From Cyanobacteria bacterium QS_8_64_29 (GTDB lineage Bacteria; Cyanobacteriota; Cyanobacteriia; Cyanobacteriales; Rubidibacteraceae), in NCBI GenBank assembly GCA_003022125.1, contig PXQH01000001.1:62001-126000 (forward strand): DNA of 64,000 nucleotides, given 5' to 3'. Below the pieces are notes generated by a model that was given only the letters and a program-made list of their open reading frames with translations, was not told the origin of the DNA and did no database searches. This document shows positions 54,720-63,033 of this stretch, in pieces; the first letter of the stretch is position 1, and each line of letters begins with the position of its first letter. Both the position numbers and the translations under genes were made by a program.

Positions 54720-55769
54720 ATGCCCGATTTAGCTAGTTCCGCTAGCCCCAACCATGCGGTCAGTGTGGCGCCCATGATGGACCGCACCGACCGCCACTTT
54801 CGCTACTTCATGCGGCAGCTAACGCGCCGCACGCTCCTTTACACCGAGATGGTAACCGCGGCCGCCATCCGCCACGGCGACCGCGAGCGGCTGCTGGGGT
54901 TTGACGAGCGCGAGAGGCCGCTTGCGCTGCAAATCGGCGGCATCGAACCGGCGGCGGTTGCCGAGTGCGCTCGCATTGCCCAGGACTGGGGCTATGACGA
55001 GCTCAACCTCAACGTGGGATGTCCCAGCGATCGCGTGCAGCAAGGCGAGCTCGGGGCTTGCCTGATGGCGCAACCCGAGCGCGTGGCGCGCGCCGTTAGC
55101 GCAATGCGCGCGGCAACGACCCTGCCGGTAACGGTCAAGCATCGCATTGGCATCGACAATCAAGATCGCTACGCCGATCTGGCGCGCTTCGTCCGCATTG
55201 TTGCCGAGGCCGGCTGCCAGCGCTTTACCGTCCACGCGCGCAAGGCCTGGTTGCAGGGGTTGAGCCCGCGCGAAAATCGCAACGTCCCGCCGCTGCGCCA
55301 CGCCGAGATCCACCAACTCAAGCGCGAGTTTCCCCACCTGACAATCGAGACCAACGGCGGCATTACGACGCTGGCACAAATCCAGCATCACCTGCGGTTT
55401 GTCGATGCCGTCATGATGGGGCGGGTGGCTTGCGACGACCCGTACCTGCTGGCGTTTGTTGATCGCTACGTTTACGGCGATGCGAGCGCGCCCTCAACCC
55501 GCCAGGAAGCGGTCGAGGCGATGCTGCCCTACATTGATGAATGGATGGCCCGAGGTGCCAAGCTGGTTGCCCTGACCCAGCCCATGTTGAACCTATTTTG
55601 CGGCCGGCCCGGCGCCAAGGCCTGGCGGTGCCACCTTAGCGAGAACGCGCATCGCGCCACCTCTGGCTCGGCGCTGGTGCGCGAGGCGCTAGCCCGGGTT
55701 GCGCCAGCCGCTCCCGAGCCGGATAGCTCAGAGCAAGCCCCAAAAGTGGAGCAAGCCCTGGTCGGTTAA
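54720..55769 (+). CDS. dusA: tRNA-dihydrouridine synthase A
   Basis: FMN enzyme reducing uridines in the tRNA D-loop. 349 residues. Seen: [79 protein letters not shown] with the catalytic Cys region (GCPS), [25 protein letters not shown] and [14 protein letters not shown]. The N-terminal APMMD and HARKAWL elements are those of DusA rather than DusB/C. The last 42 bp, coding for the low-complexity tail, overlap the 3' end of an antisense hli gene. Confidence 0.95.
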   Translation: MPDLASSASPNHAVSVAPMMDRTDRHFRYFMRQLTRRTLLYTEMVTAAAIRHGDRERLLGFDERERPLALQIGGIEPAAVAECARIAQDWGYDELNLNVGCPSDRVQQGELGACLMAQPERVARAVSAMRAATTLPVTVKHRIGIDNQDRYADLARFVRIVAEAGCQRFTVHARKAWLQGLSPRENRNVPPLRHAEIHQLKREFPHLTIETNGGITTLAQIQHHLRFVDAVMMGRVACDDPYLLAFVDRYVYGDASAPSTRQEAVEAMLPYIDEWMARGAKLVALTQPMLNLFCGRPGAKAWRCHLSENAHRATSGSALVREALARVAPAAPEPDSSEQAPKVEQALVG

Positions 55770-55907
55770 GCCCTCAATGGCGATCGCGCTCGCAAAGCCG
55801 ATCATGGCCAGGCGGCCGTTCCAAACCTCGGCGCTAGGGCTAAACCCAAATTGAAAGCGCGTAGCCAAATCGCCGTAAGCTTGCTGCCAGCGGGAGCGAT
55901 CCAACAT
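55728..55907 (-). CDS. High-light-inducible protein (Hli), second copy, overlapping dusA
   Basis: A 59-codon frame from ATG 55905-55907 encodes [20 protein letters not shown], then [20 protein letters not shown], then [19 protein letters not shown]. It has the chlorophyll-binding helix motif [12 protein letters not shown] of the Hli/LHC superfamily and closely parallels the neighbouring Hli protein. Hli proteins bind chlorophyll and carotenoid and quench energy on photosystem II assembly intermediates. Below usual length cut-offs, thus easily missed. GGAG lies eleven bases upstream, a modest ribosome site. Its 3' end overlaps dusA by 42 bp on the opposite strand. Confidence 0.93.
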   Translation of the reverse strand: MLDRSRWQQAYGDLATRFQFGFSPSAEVWNGRLAMIGFASAIAIEGLTDQGLLHFWGLL

Positions 55908-55926
55908 CCGATTGCCAGCTCCACAT

Positions 55927-55960
55927 CAAGCGAACGGCAGAGGTTGCCCCCTGCCGCTTG
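55927..55960 (-). other. Imperfect hairpin between the two hli genes
   Basis: CGGCAG (55935-55940) pairs with CTGCCG (55951-55956), and the outer CAAG (55927-55930) with CTTG (55957-55960), leaving a four-base bulge. It lies in the 83-bp spacer between the tandem hli genes and may set different expression of the two. No T run. Confidence 0.3.
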
Positions 55961-55990
55961 CCATTGTTGCCCGATTCGGTCGGGTGCGAT

Positions 55991-56173
55991 CTAGAGCAGG
56001 CCCAGGAAATCCAGAACGCCTTGACCGGTCAGGAGCTCCACAATCAGCGCACTCAAAAAGCCGATCATGGCTAGGCGCCCGTTCCACAGCTCGGCGCTTG
56101 GGTTGGAGCCAAATTCGAACTTGCGGGCGTAGTCAGCGTACTGCCGTTGGAAATTGGAATTTTGCTCGGCCAT
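55991..56173 (-). CDS. High-light-inducible protein (Hli), first copy
   Basis: 60 residues: [20 protein letters not shown], then [20 protein letters not shown], then [20 protein letters not shown]. The single membrane helix carries the chlorophyll-binding ExWNGRxAMIGF signature. AAGGAGGT at 56178-56185 gives an excellent ribosome site, and an HLR1-type sequence lies about 95 bp upstream. Protects against excess light and escorts pigments to photosystem II assembly. Heads a tandem pair with the copy at 55728-55907. Confidence 0.96.
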   Translation of the reverse strand: MAEQNSNFQRQYADYARKFEFGSNPSAELWNGRLAMIGFLSALIVELLTGQGVLDFLGLL

Positions 56174-56263
56174 AGTGACCTCCTTCTAGTGCGAGTTGGC
56201 TGCAAGCGATCTGCTTGGCATCGGAGCCAGGCGCGCAGGGCAAGCGACTGCCGCGGCCACCTC

Positions 56264-56281
56264 ATTATTAACGTATGTAAC
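56264..56281 (-). promoter_or_regulatory. HLR1-type (RpaB) high-light regulatory site upstream of hli
   Basis: On the minus strand the sequence reads GTTACATA-CG-TTAATAAT. The first octamer fits the published HLR1 half-site (G/T)TTACA(T/A)(T/A) exactly; the second fits six of eight positions; the spacing is the expected two bases. HLR1 sites are bound by the response regulator RpaB, which represses hli genes in low light, with NblS acting on the same pathway. Located about 91-108 bp upstream of the hli start, in the spacer shared with divergent ilvN. Confidence 0.65.
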
Positions 56282-56422
56282 GATTGCTTGTCTAATCTGG
56301 CGTCGTTTGATAAAAGCGGCCGCCGGCCTACTGGAAGCCGCAAGCCGGCGATCGCAGCGGTGTAGGATCGGATCGCTGGCGATGCCCGCCTGGCAGCTCG
56401 GGCGCTAGGGTGACTCGTTCCC

Positions 56423-56971
56423 TTGGGGGGCTTGTTGGAGGACAGCGTTTCAATCAAGCATACGCTAACGGTCATGGTGGAGGACGAAGCCGGCGTTTTG
56501 ACCCGCATTGCCGGCTTGTTCGCCCGACGCAGCTACAACATCGAGAGCCTTGCAGTGGGGCCGGCCGAGGAGCCAGGCATCTCGCGCCTTACGATGGTCG
56601 TTCCGGGCGACGACCGCACTGTCGAGCAGCTGGTCAAGCAGCTCTACAAGCTGGTCAACGTGCTGCAGGTACAGGATGTGACGCAAACGCCTTGCGTTGA
56701 GCGCGAGCTTATGCTGCTCAAGGTTAATGCCACAGATGCCAACCGGGGCGAGATCATCGAGCTGGCCCAAGTGTTTCGGGCGCGCGTTGTCGATGTTTCC
56801 GAGCACACGCTCACGCTCGAGGTGGTGGGCGATCCGGGCAAGATGGTCGCCATCGTGCAGATGCTGGACAAATTTGGCATCCGCGAGATCGCCCGCACGG
56901 GCAAAATCGTGCTGGTCCGCGACTCGGGAGTCAATACCGAGTATCTCAAATCTGCCGAAGCGGCCGTCTAG
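56423..56971 (+). CDS. ilvN: Acetolactate synthase small (regulatory) subunit
   Basis: Regulatory subunit for branched-chain amino-acid synthesis; confers valine inhibition. Up to 182 residues. Seen: an ACT domain [20 protein letters not shown] and [40 protein letters not shown], then the C-terminal domain [34 protein letters not shown] and [19 protein letters not shown]. No ATG or GTG lies in frame near the conserved start: TTG at 56423, 56432 or 56435 are candidates. GGAGGA at 56437-56442 even points to a start after it, at an unusual codon. The catalytic large subunit is not in the window. Confidence 0.95.
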   Translation: MGGLLEDSVSIKHTLTVMVEDEAGVLTRIAGLFARRSYNIESLAVGPAEEPGISRLTMVVPGDDRTVEQLVKQLYKLVNVLQVQDVTQTPCVERELMLLKVNATDANRGEIIELAQVFRARVVDVSEHTLTLEVVGDPGKMVAIVQMLDKFGIREIARTGKIVLVRDSGVNTEYLKSAEAAV

Positions 56972-56979
56972 CCAGCCGG

Positions 56980-58944
56980 CTACCCTAAATAGAGCAGCAG
57001 GTTGAGCCCCGGAATCGTGCGCGATAGGGTCCAGATCAACAACCCGATGTAGAGGCTGCCCAGCCCCCACTGGTACCAGACCAGGGCGCTTACGGTGCCG
57101 GGCAAGTGCTGATCGCGCAGCCGAATGTCGTTGAAGCCCAGCTTGAGCAGGTTGTTAAAGCTGAAATCGTAGTAGTTGAGCCATCCCCAGCGGCGATCAC
57201 AGCGGATGGGGGTAAAGTGATCGCGGTAGAAATAAAACTTGGGGATGATAGGCAGGCGGACGACGAGCAGGCGCAACTGGCGCGCGCTGCCGTCTTCCAC
57301 TAAGTAGGTGACATCGAGCATGTCGTGGTAGCGTCCCTGGCGGTACAGGCGCGCCACCAGCAACAGCGGCACGGGCAGTACCATGGCGCCCAAACAGGCC
57401 AGGGTCAGCACCGGCTGCTCGGCCGAGCGCACCAGCGCCAGCAGACTGAGCGCGCTGACCAGGCCGAAGCTGAGAGCCATGCAAGCGGTTTCTTGCCGAC
57501 CCGGCAGAATGGCGGCCGGGCGCCGCCGCCGCCACCGGTCCAGGAACCAAAACAGGACCGCAAAGTAAGCGGCGCCCAAAATGCCGACACTGACCACTAG
57601 CCCCACGTTCGTACCGTACTGGCTCAACAGCAGCAGCACGCTCAATCCCAACCATTGCACGGCTTCCCGCACGCGCTTCCAGTGCCAGCGTTGCGCCAGT
57701 GGCGTCCCAGCCCAACGCTCGGCGATTTGCGCCAACCGCAACCGTTGCGTTTGATACTCCAGCCAGTTGGCATCCTGGACTTGCTCTAGGCTGCGAAAGT
57801 TGAACACTAGGTTGCGCAGGACGCTTTCGTTGCCCTGCAGCGTCGGAACCGAAATGGCCCGGCCGATGGCGCCCGGATCGCCTAAAATCCGCGTTTTGTT
57901 GGCATCGAAGGCGAGGTTGGCAACGTTGAGATAAGTCCCGCGCGCAAAAACGGCATTGCTGAAATCGAGCTGGGCGAACAGGCTAACGCCCTGCAACGCA
58001 ACAGGGGCATTGAAGCGGGCACCGCGGAAGGTGACCGGCCCCTCGAAGGTAGCTTCGGCCAGCGTGACTTCATCCAGGAAGCGGCCCTTGGCAAATAGGA
58101 CCCGGTCCTGCCAGTTGGTCTGCGCTAGGTCGGCTTGGCCGTACCAGCGGACCTGCGTCCAGTCGGCAACGCCGCCAAAGTCGGCGTGCGCCATGCTAGC
58201 GCCTTGGTGAAAGAAGGCTTGGGCAAAATGCGCGTTGCCCTGAAAGTCAGCCCGGCGAAACGTCGCTGAGGCAAAGAAGGTGCTGTGGGCGAAGGTGGCA
58301 GTTTCGCCGAAGCTAGCGCGGCTGAAGTCTAGCTCGCCGCCAAAGTGCGCCCGCGACCAGTTGACCGTACCGGCAAATGCCGTTCCTAGGGCGCGTATTG
58401 GCTGCAGGAACAGCATGCCGTTGCCCTCAACCGGGCCTTGCAGCTCTGCCTCGCTCAGATCGAGCGGGCCGCGTAGCAAGGCAACGCTGCGCTCCTGGCT
58501 GGCTTGGGGAGCAGCTTCCGCTGTGCCCTCCTCGGCGGCGCGCAGGCGCTCCAATTTAGCTCGCTCGGCCTCGGTGAGTGCGAGCGTCTCGGCATCCGGG
58601 GCTATCCCCAGCTTGGCTAAGTTGAGCTGTCCCTGAATGACCGATTGGCGCAAATCGAGCCCGAGCGGCACCGGCGAGCGCGCTAGCGCCTGTTGCAGGA
58701 TGCGGTAAAAGCGATCGCGGAATTCGGCGTTCTCGGCGCGCAGGTCAATGGCAAAGGCTTGCAAGTCGATGGTGGCGCTGCCGTTGGGGCTGGCGGGGGC
58801 TGCTGCCCGCGCCTGCAGCGCCTCCAGCGTGAGCGGCTCGCGCTCAGGGGCGGCGTGCAGCGGCGCTGGCAACACCAGCAGCGCCACTAGCAGCACCGCC
58901 AATCCGCCAGCCAGGCTTCGGGCCAGCAAGCCGGGTCGCGTCAC
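56980..58944 (-). CDS. Pentapeptide-repeat membrane protein
   Basis: 654 residues from the GTG at 58944, whose GTGA overlaps the stop of the upstream oxidoreductase gene; an upstream in-frame ATG would lie inside that gene. Seen: an export signal (AGGLAVLLVALLVLPAPLHAA); an N-terminal helical part; from about residue 190 to 370 repeated A(D/N)F or ATF units (HFGGELDFSRASFGETATFA, FFASATFRRADFQGNAHFA) that should form a right-handed quadrilateral beta-helix; then, after a soluble stretch, about four membrane segments (residues about 455-570) and a C-terminal region ending in another hydrophobic segment. Role unknown. Confidence 0.82.
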   Translation of the reverse strand: MTRPGLLARSLAGGLAVLLVALLVLPAPLHAAPEREPLTLEALQARAAAPASPNGSATIDLQAFAIDLRAENAEFRDRFYRILQQALARSPVPLGLDLRQSVIQGQLNLAKLGIAPDAETLALTEAERAKLERLRAAEEGTAEAAPQASQERSVALLRGPLDLSEAELQGPVEGNGMLFLQPIRALGTAFAGTVNWSRAHFGGELDFSRASFGETATFAHSTFFASATFRRADFQGNAHFAQAFFHQGASMAHADFGGVADWTQVRWYGQADLAQTNWQDRVLFAKGRFLDEVTLAEATFEGPVTFRGARFNAPVALQGVSLFAQLDFSNAVFARGTYLNVANLAFDANKTRILGDPGAIGRAISVPTLQGNESVLRNLVFNFRSLEQVQDANWLEYQTQRLRLAQIAERWAGTPLAQRWHWKRVREAVQWLGLSVLLLLSQYGTNVGLVVSVGILGAAYFAVLFWFLDRWRRRRPAAILPGRQETACMALSFGLVSALSLLALVRSAEQPVLTLACLGAMVLPVPLLLVARLYRQGRYHDMLDVTYLVEDGSARQLRLLVVRLPIIPKFYFYRDHFTPIRCDRRWGWLNYYDFSFNNLLKLGFNDIRLRDQHLPGTVSALVWYQWGLGSLYIGLLIWTLSRTIPGLNLLLYLG

Positions 58945-59942
58945 GCCACGGTCAGCGCAACCTTGCCGGTCATGGCCCCTTGCTCTAGCAACTGGTGGGC
59001 AGCTTGCACTTGCGAGAGCGGATAGGTTTGGGCCAGCCGAATGCGCAGGCGGCCGCGATCGATCCAGTCGGCACACTGCTGCAGGATTTGGGCTTGGGCG
59101 CGCTGCGCCTCGATCGGGCCTTGCAACTGCGGCGTGAGCATGAGCTCAAAGCCCACGCGCAGGTTGCGCGAGCGCGCTTCCTTCCAATCCGTTTCGGCGC
59201 CTGCCTGCAGGAGCGTAACGGCGTTGCCGTAGGGCCGCACGGCCCCCAAGGAAGGCGACAGGACCGAAGGGCCTACCGTATCGAAAGCCAGATCGACGCC
59301 TTGACCGGCCGTCCAATCGCGCGCCGCTTGGACGAAGTCTTCCTGTTGGTAAAAAATGACCCAATCGGCACCTAGCTGGCGGACGAAGGTCGCTTTTTCT
59401 TCCGTGCTGACCGTCGTTGCCACGCTGGCCCCTTGCAGCTTGGCCAGCTGGATGGCCACGTGGCCGACGCCGCCGGCGCCCGCATGGACGAGCGCGCTCT
59501 GACCGGCTTGCAGTTGGCCGCGATCGTAGAGTCCTTCCCAGGCGGTAATCAGCACCAGCGGGGCTGCCGCGGCTTGGGCAAATGAAAGCGATTGCGGCTT
59601 GCGCGCCACAAAGCGCTCGTCGACCACGGCCAGCTCGGCATAGTTGCCCGTGCCCGGCTTGCCTAAGCCGCCCTGGCAAAAATACACCGCATCGCCCGGC
59701 TGGAAGCTCTCGACGGCCGAGCCGACTGCCTCCACTGTGCCGGCCCCATCGCAGCCCAAAATGGCCGGCAAGGCGTCGGGGTAGAAAACGCCGCGCTGGC
59801 GCAGCTTGGTATCGACCGGATTGACGCCGGCAGCCTGCAGCCGAACGCGCAGCTCGGTAGGGGCCTTAATTTGGGGATCCGGCACCTGCCGTTCTTCCAG
59901 AACTTCAGGATTGCCCGGTGCCGTCATGACCGCTGCTCGCAT
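58941..59942 (-). CDS. Quinone oxidoreductase-like zinc-independent alcohol dehydrogenase (MDR family)
   Basis: 333 residues from ATG 59942; a frame upstream to 59984 adds fourteen unrelated residues. Seen: RVRLQAAGVNPVDTKLRQRG, PAILGCDGAGTVEAVGSAV, GDAVYFCQGGLG, the NADPH-binding SALVHAGAGGVGHVAIQLAKLQGA, and C-terminal QVQAAHQLLEQGAMTGKVALTV. The zinc-binding cysteines of classical alcohol dehydrogenases are absent, so it belongs to the quinone oxidoreductase/zeta-crystallin type. Translationally coupled to the pentapeptide-repeat gene by GTGA. Confidence 0.9.
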   Translation of the reverse strand: MRAAVMTAPGNPEVLEERQVPDPQIKAPTELRVRLQAAGVNPVDTKLRQRGVFYPDALPAILGCDGAGTVEAVGSAVESFQPGDAVYFCQGGLGKPGTGNYAELAVVDERFVARKPQSLSFAQAAAAPLVLITAWEGLYDRGQLQAGQSALVHAGAGGVGHVAIQLAKLQGASVATTVSTEEKATFVRQLGADWVIFYQQEDFVQAARDWTAGQGVDLAFDTVGPSVLSPSLGAVRPYGNAVTLLQAGAETDWKEARSRNLRVGFELMLTPQLQGPIEAQRAQAQILQQCADWIDRGRLRIRLAQTYPLSQVQAAHQLLEQGAMTGKVALTVA

Positions 59943-59998
59943 GGAAGCGCTCGCGCCGAACTCAGCCTCGATCAATGGTCTCACCCCAGCCGGGGCGT

Positions 59999-60616
59999 TT
60001 AGAAGTCATCTAGGAGTTGGCCGAAGTGCGCCACCAGGGTATCGGCATCGGCCTGTTGGCCCGATGGCTCCGCCGCCTGTCGAGCGGGTGCCTCGCCGGA
60101 GTCGGGCGGTTCGGCCGCCTCGGAGTGAGCGGGTTGCGATCGCGACCCCGCCCAGGATTGCTCTAGCTGGGCCAGCTTTTGCTGGATCCGCTCGAACTGC
60201 TGCTCGGTGCGCGCTTCCAAGCGCTCGAGCCGCTGTGCTAGGGCCTGCGATCCGGTCGCTTGCTGCTCCTGCTGCGATCGCTCGCGCTCGAGCTGCTCCT
60301 GCAAGCCGGCGATCCGCGCCTCCAGCTCGGTTTTGGTTCGCTCGAGCTGCTCGCTCATCCCGGATTCGCTCGTCCCCGAGCGGGATTCCTCCGCCTGGGC
60401 TCGGGCGGCGAGCACCTGCTGGATCTCGCTGCGCTGCTGCTGGCTGTCGGCAGACTCCGATTCGGCTGGGTCCAGAAAGGCGTTGAGGGCTTGCTTGCAA
60501 AGCGCGCTGAAACTGCCATCTTTGCGCGCCGCTAGCGCCTGCTCGACGCGCTGCAGCAAGCGCCGATCAGCTTGGTGGTCCGAGAACGCAACGCTCTTGT
60601 TCGCCTTTTTGGCCAT
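59999..60616 (-). CDS. Ribbon-helix-helix/coiled-coil protein, possible ParR-like partner
   Basis: 205 residues from ATG 60616. Seen: a basic N-terminus MAKKANKSVAFSDHQADRRL, then LLQRVEQALAARKDGSFSALCKQALNAFL, which resembles a ribbon-helix-helix DNA-binding domain (residues about 8-48); a long coiled coil rich in Glu, Gln and Arg (about 65-150); and an acidic C-terminal tail ending in AHFGQLLDDF. Partners of actin-like ParM proteins (ParR) have such an RHH N-terminus and a C-terminal tail that touches the filament. It begins 19 bp after the ParM-like gene, supporting a partnership. No experimental evidence; assignment is inference. Confidence 0.6.
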   Translation of the reverse strand: MAKKANKSVAFSDHQADRRLLQRVEQALAARKDGSFSALCKQALNAFLDPAESESADSQQQRSEIQQVLAARAQAEESRSGTSESGMSEQLERTKTELEARIAGLQEQLERERSQQEQQATGSQALAQRLERLEARTEQQFERIQQKLAQLEQSWAGSRSQPAHSEAAEPPDSGEAPARQAAEPSGQQADADTLVAHFGQLLDDF

Positions 60617-60635
60617 GGCACTTGCCCCCTTGCCG

Positions 60636-61685
60636 TCAATGCCGGGCGGCTTCCTGCCGCACTTCCCCGTAGATGTGCTGGCCCAGCGCATTGGCCTCGC
60701 ACGAGGGTTTGGCCAGGTGGCCCCCTAGCTGGGCTTGGGCCAGCAGCTGCTGGAGCTCTTCCCAGAAAAACTCGCCACCGCCGCCCGTTACGACCACATC
60801 GGTCGTTCGCTCGGGGAGCCAGGCAATCAGGCGATCGCGCAGCTCGCGGGCAAAGCTTTTGCGCAAGCTAGGCAGAATCTCGTCCAGGTTGGTGGGCTGG
60901 ATTGCGCCCTGCGGCCGATAGAACCGCTCGCCTTCCGGCCGGTTGACGGCCCGGATCAAATGGAGCGACTGGCTGTCCGCGCCCTGGATTTGGGCGGCCA
61001 CTTGCTCGTAAAACTGACTCATGGCAAAGGGTTCGCTCTGGGAGATCCCTCGCGCAAACCGGAAGCGATCGGCCAGCAGCAGATCGGTGGTTTGGTGGCC
61101 GATGTCGGCAATGGCCACCGAGGCATCGCGCAGGCGGTTCTCGCCGCTGTCGTGCTGTAGGGCTTCCATCCAGAGCAGGCTGCCGTACCCTTCCGGGATG
61201 GACTAAACCTGCTTGATGTCGACCGCAATTTCCTCGCCCCGATAGCTCATGACATGCGGCGACTGCAGCAGCCCCTGGACCTCGGCTTTATCGCGCTCGA
61301 ATTGCTCTTGGGATTGGTAAGGCAGCCCCAGCACGACCGAAACCTCGCCGCTGAGGCCAAAGTAGCCTATGCTGGCAAACACCTTGACCAGGGCCCCCTC
61401 GAGTTTGGAGCTACCCAGTCCCAGATCGGCCCCAAAATCGGCGGCAAGCTGGCCCAAGGCATAACCGCGGCCCTGATACTCGAGCCACATGTCCAGCAGC
61501 GGATCGGCCAGGCGCGCGTCAAAAACGCCCCGCCGGACTTGTTCGGTGCTGAGCTGGGCAACGTTGGCCGGGATTAGAACGACGCTATTCGGATCGCGGC
61601 TGACGCACGCTTTGGTTGAGGTCCGCCCCAAATCGACGCTCAGGACGGTCGGGTTGCTCGCGGCGCGGCTTCGTTCGGCAGCCAT
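60636..61685 (-). pseudogene. ParM/StbA-like actin ATPase with an in-frame amber codon
   Basis: A 349-codon actin-fold gene. Seen: phosphate-1 motif LSVDLGRTSTKACV near the N-terminus, LGLPYQSQEQFERDK, phosphate-2 motif VAIADIGHQTTDLLL and adenosine motif VVVTGGGGEFFWEEL, as in plasmid-segregation actin ParM. Codon 161, at 61203-61205 between IAVDIKQV and SIPEGYGSLLW, is TAG; both sides remain in the same frame, so a single base change would restore the protein. The stop falls between the two phosphate motifs, so the fragments alone could not bind ATP. TAG is a common stop elsewhere in the window, so recoding is unlikely. Reads as a recent pseudogene, a sequencing error or a readthrough site. 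Confidence 0.8.
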
Positions 61686-61743
61686 CTAACGAGGGGGCAG
61701 CGGGCTTGAATCGACACAACGCTAGCATCCGTAGGAGATTGCA

Positions 61744-62871
61744 TCACCCCCTAACTGCAAGCTGGAAGCGGTTCCGAACGGCTTGCAAGATCCGCTCGGC
61801 AGCGCGGCCGTCGCCGAAGGGATTGCTAGCAGCTGCCATGGCGCGGTAGCTGGCCGCATCGCTCAGCAATTCGCTGGCTGCAGCCAGGATGCGATCGGGG
61901 TCGACGCCTACCAAACGGGCCGTTCCGGCCGCGATCGCCTCGCTGCGTTCGGTGGTCTCGCGCAGGACCAACACGGGCTTGCCCAAACTGGGGGCTTCCT
62001 CCTGCAGGCCGCCCGAATCGGTCAGCAACAAGTGGCAGCGCTGGATGGCGCCCACTAACTGCGGATAGCTCAGCGGTGCCGTCAAAAAGGCGCGCGGGTG
62101 GTCGCCCAACTGCTTGCGCATGGAATCGCCCACCGCTGGGTTGGGATGGAGCGGCAGCAGCAGCGCCGTATCGGGAAAGCGATCCAGAATGCGGCGCAGC
62201 CCGGCAGCAATGCCTTGCAGCGGCGCCCCCCAACTCTCGCGTCGGTGCACGGTAACCAGCAGCACCCGATAGTCTTGCCAAGCCATGCCCTCAACCGGGC
62301 AATCTGGATGGCGCTCGGCCACGCTCAGCAGCGCATCGATGACGGTGTTGCCAGTGTGATGGATCTCGCCGCTGACGCCGGAGCGCTCGAGGTTGGCAAC
62401 GGCCGAGCGCGTGGGGGCAAAGTGCAGCTCGGCCAGCTGCGAGATCAGGCGCCGGTTGGCCTCTTCCGGATAGGGATTGGCCAAGTCGTGAGAGCGCAGC
62501 CCGGCCTCCACGTGACCGACGGGGACCTTTTGATAGAACGCGCCCAGGGCAGCCGCAAAGGCAGTCGTGGTATCGCCCTGGACCAGCACCATTTCGGGCT
62601 GCAGCTGCTGGAACAGCTCCGCAAGGCCCTCCAAGCTGCGGCAAGTCAGCTCGGTGAGCGTGTGGCGCTCGCGCACGATCTGCAAGTCCCGGTCGACGCG
62701 GAGGTCGAACAGCTGCATGACCCGATCGACCATCTCGCGGTGCTGGCCGGTTAGGATGACTTGAACCTCAACGGCCTCGGCCTTGCGGAGCTGGCGGATG
62801 ACCGGCGCTAGCTTGATTGCTTCCGGCCGCGTGCCCAGTGCAATGGCAACCGACGCCGCGGGCGCCGTCAT
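61744..62871 (-). CDS. wecB: UDP-N-acetylglucosamine 2-epimerase (non-hydrolysing)
   Basis: Converts UDP-GlcNAc to UDP-ManNAc for surface polysaccharides. 375 residues. Seen: ALGTRPEAIKLAPVIRQL at the N-terminus, ILTGQHREMVDRVMQLF, MVLVQGDTTTAFAAALGAFYQ, VGHVEAGLRSHDLANPYPEEANRRL with the family signature, TVHRRESWGAPLQGIA, LLLTDSGGLQEEAPSLGKPVLVLRETTERSEA and the C-terminal nucleotide loop. Complete. Same strand as the ParM-like gene, which starts 58 bp downstream. Confidence 0.95.
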   Translation of the reverse strand: MTAPAASVAIALGTRPEAIKLAPVIRQLRKAEAVEVQVILTGQHREMVDRVMQLFDLRVDRDLQIVRERHTLTELTCRSLEGLAELFQQLQPEMVLVQGDTTTAFAAALGAFYQKVPVGHVEAGLRSHDLANPYPEEANRRLISQLAELHFAPTRSAVANLERSGVSGEIHHTGNTVIDALLSVAERHPDCPVEGMAWQDYRVLLVTVHRRESWGAPLQGIAAGLRRILDRFPDTALLLPLHPNPAVGDSMRKQLGDHPRAFLTAPLSYPQLVGAIQRCHLLLTDSGGLQEEAPSLGKPVLVLRETTERSEAIAAGTARLVGVDPDRILAAASELLSDAASYRAMAAASNPFGDGRAAERILQAVRNRFQLAVRG

Positions 62872-62979
62872 GGAAGACCTCCCAGGATGGGCCGCGGGTG
62901 CCTCATCTTACTCCGGCAGTGGCGCTCCGCTTGCGAGCCTGGCCGCATTCTAAACCATTGCCAGATGCCGGCGCGGCCC

Positions 62980-63007
62980 AAAAAGCCCGGCCGAGGCGGG
63001 CCGGGCT
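62980..63007 (-). terminator. Rho-independent terminator of the small membrane protein gene
   Basis: Read on the minus strand, AGCCCGGCC and GGCCGGGCT form a perfect 9-bp GC-rich stem (arms at 62999-63007 and 62984-62992) with a six-base loop, followed directly by TTTTT (62980-62984). It lies 27 bp after the stop codon of the gene at 63034-63414 and upstream of wecB. This is the clearest intrinsic terminator in the window. Confidence 0.85.
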
Positions 63008-63033
63008 GTGCTACCTGCGCGTTGGCGGTGCGC

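Noticed and set aside
61203-61205. Programmed recoding of TAG (for example to pyrrolysine) in the ParM-like gene
   Set aside because: TAG is the normal stop of several genes here, such as psbN, panC-cmk and tuf, and no recoding signal is visible.
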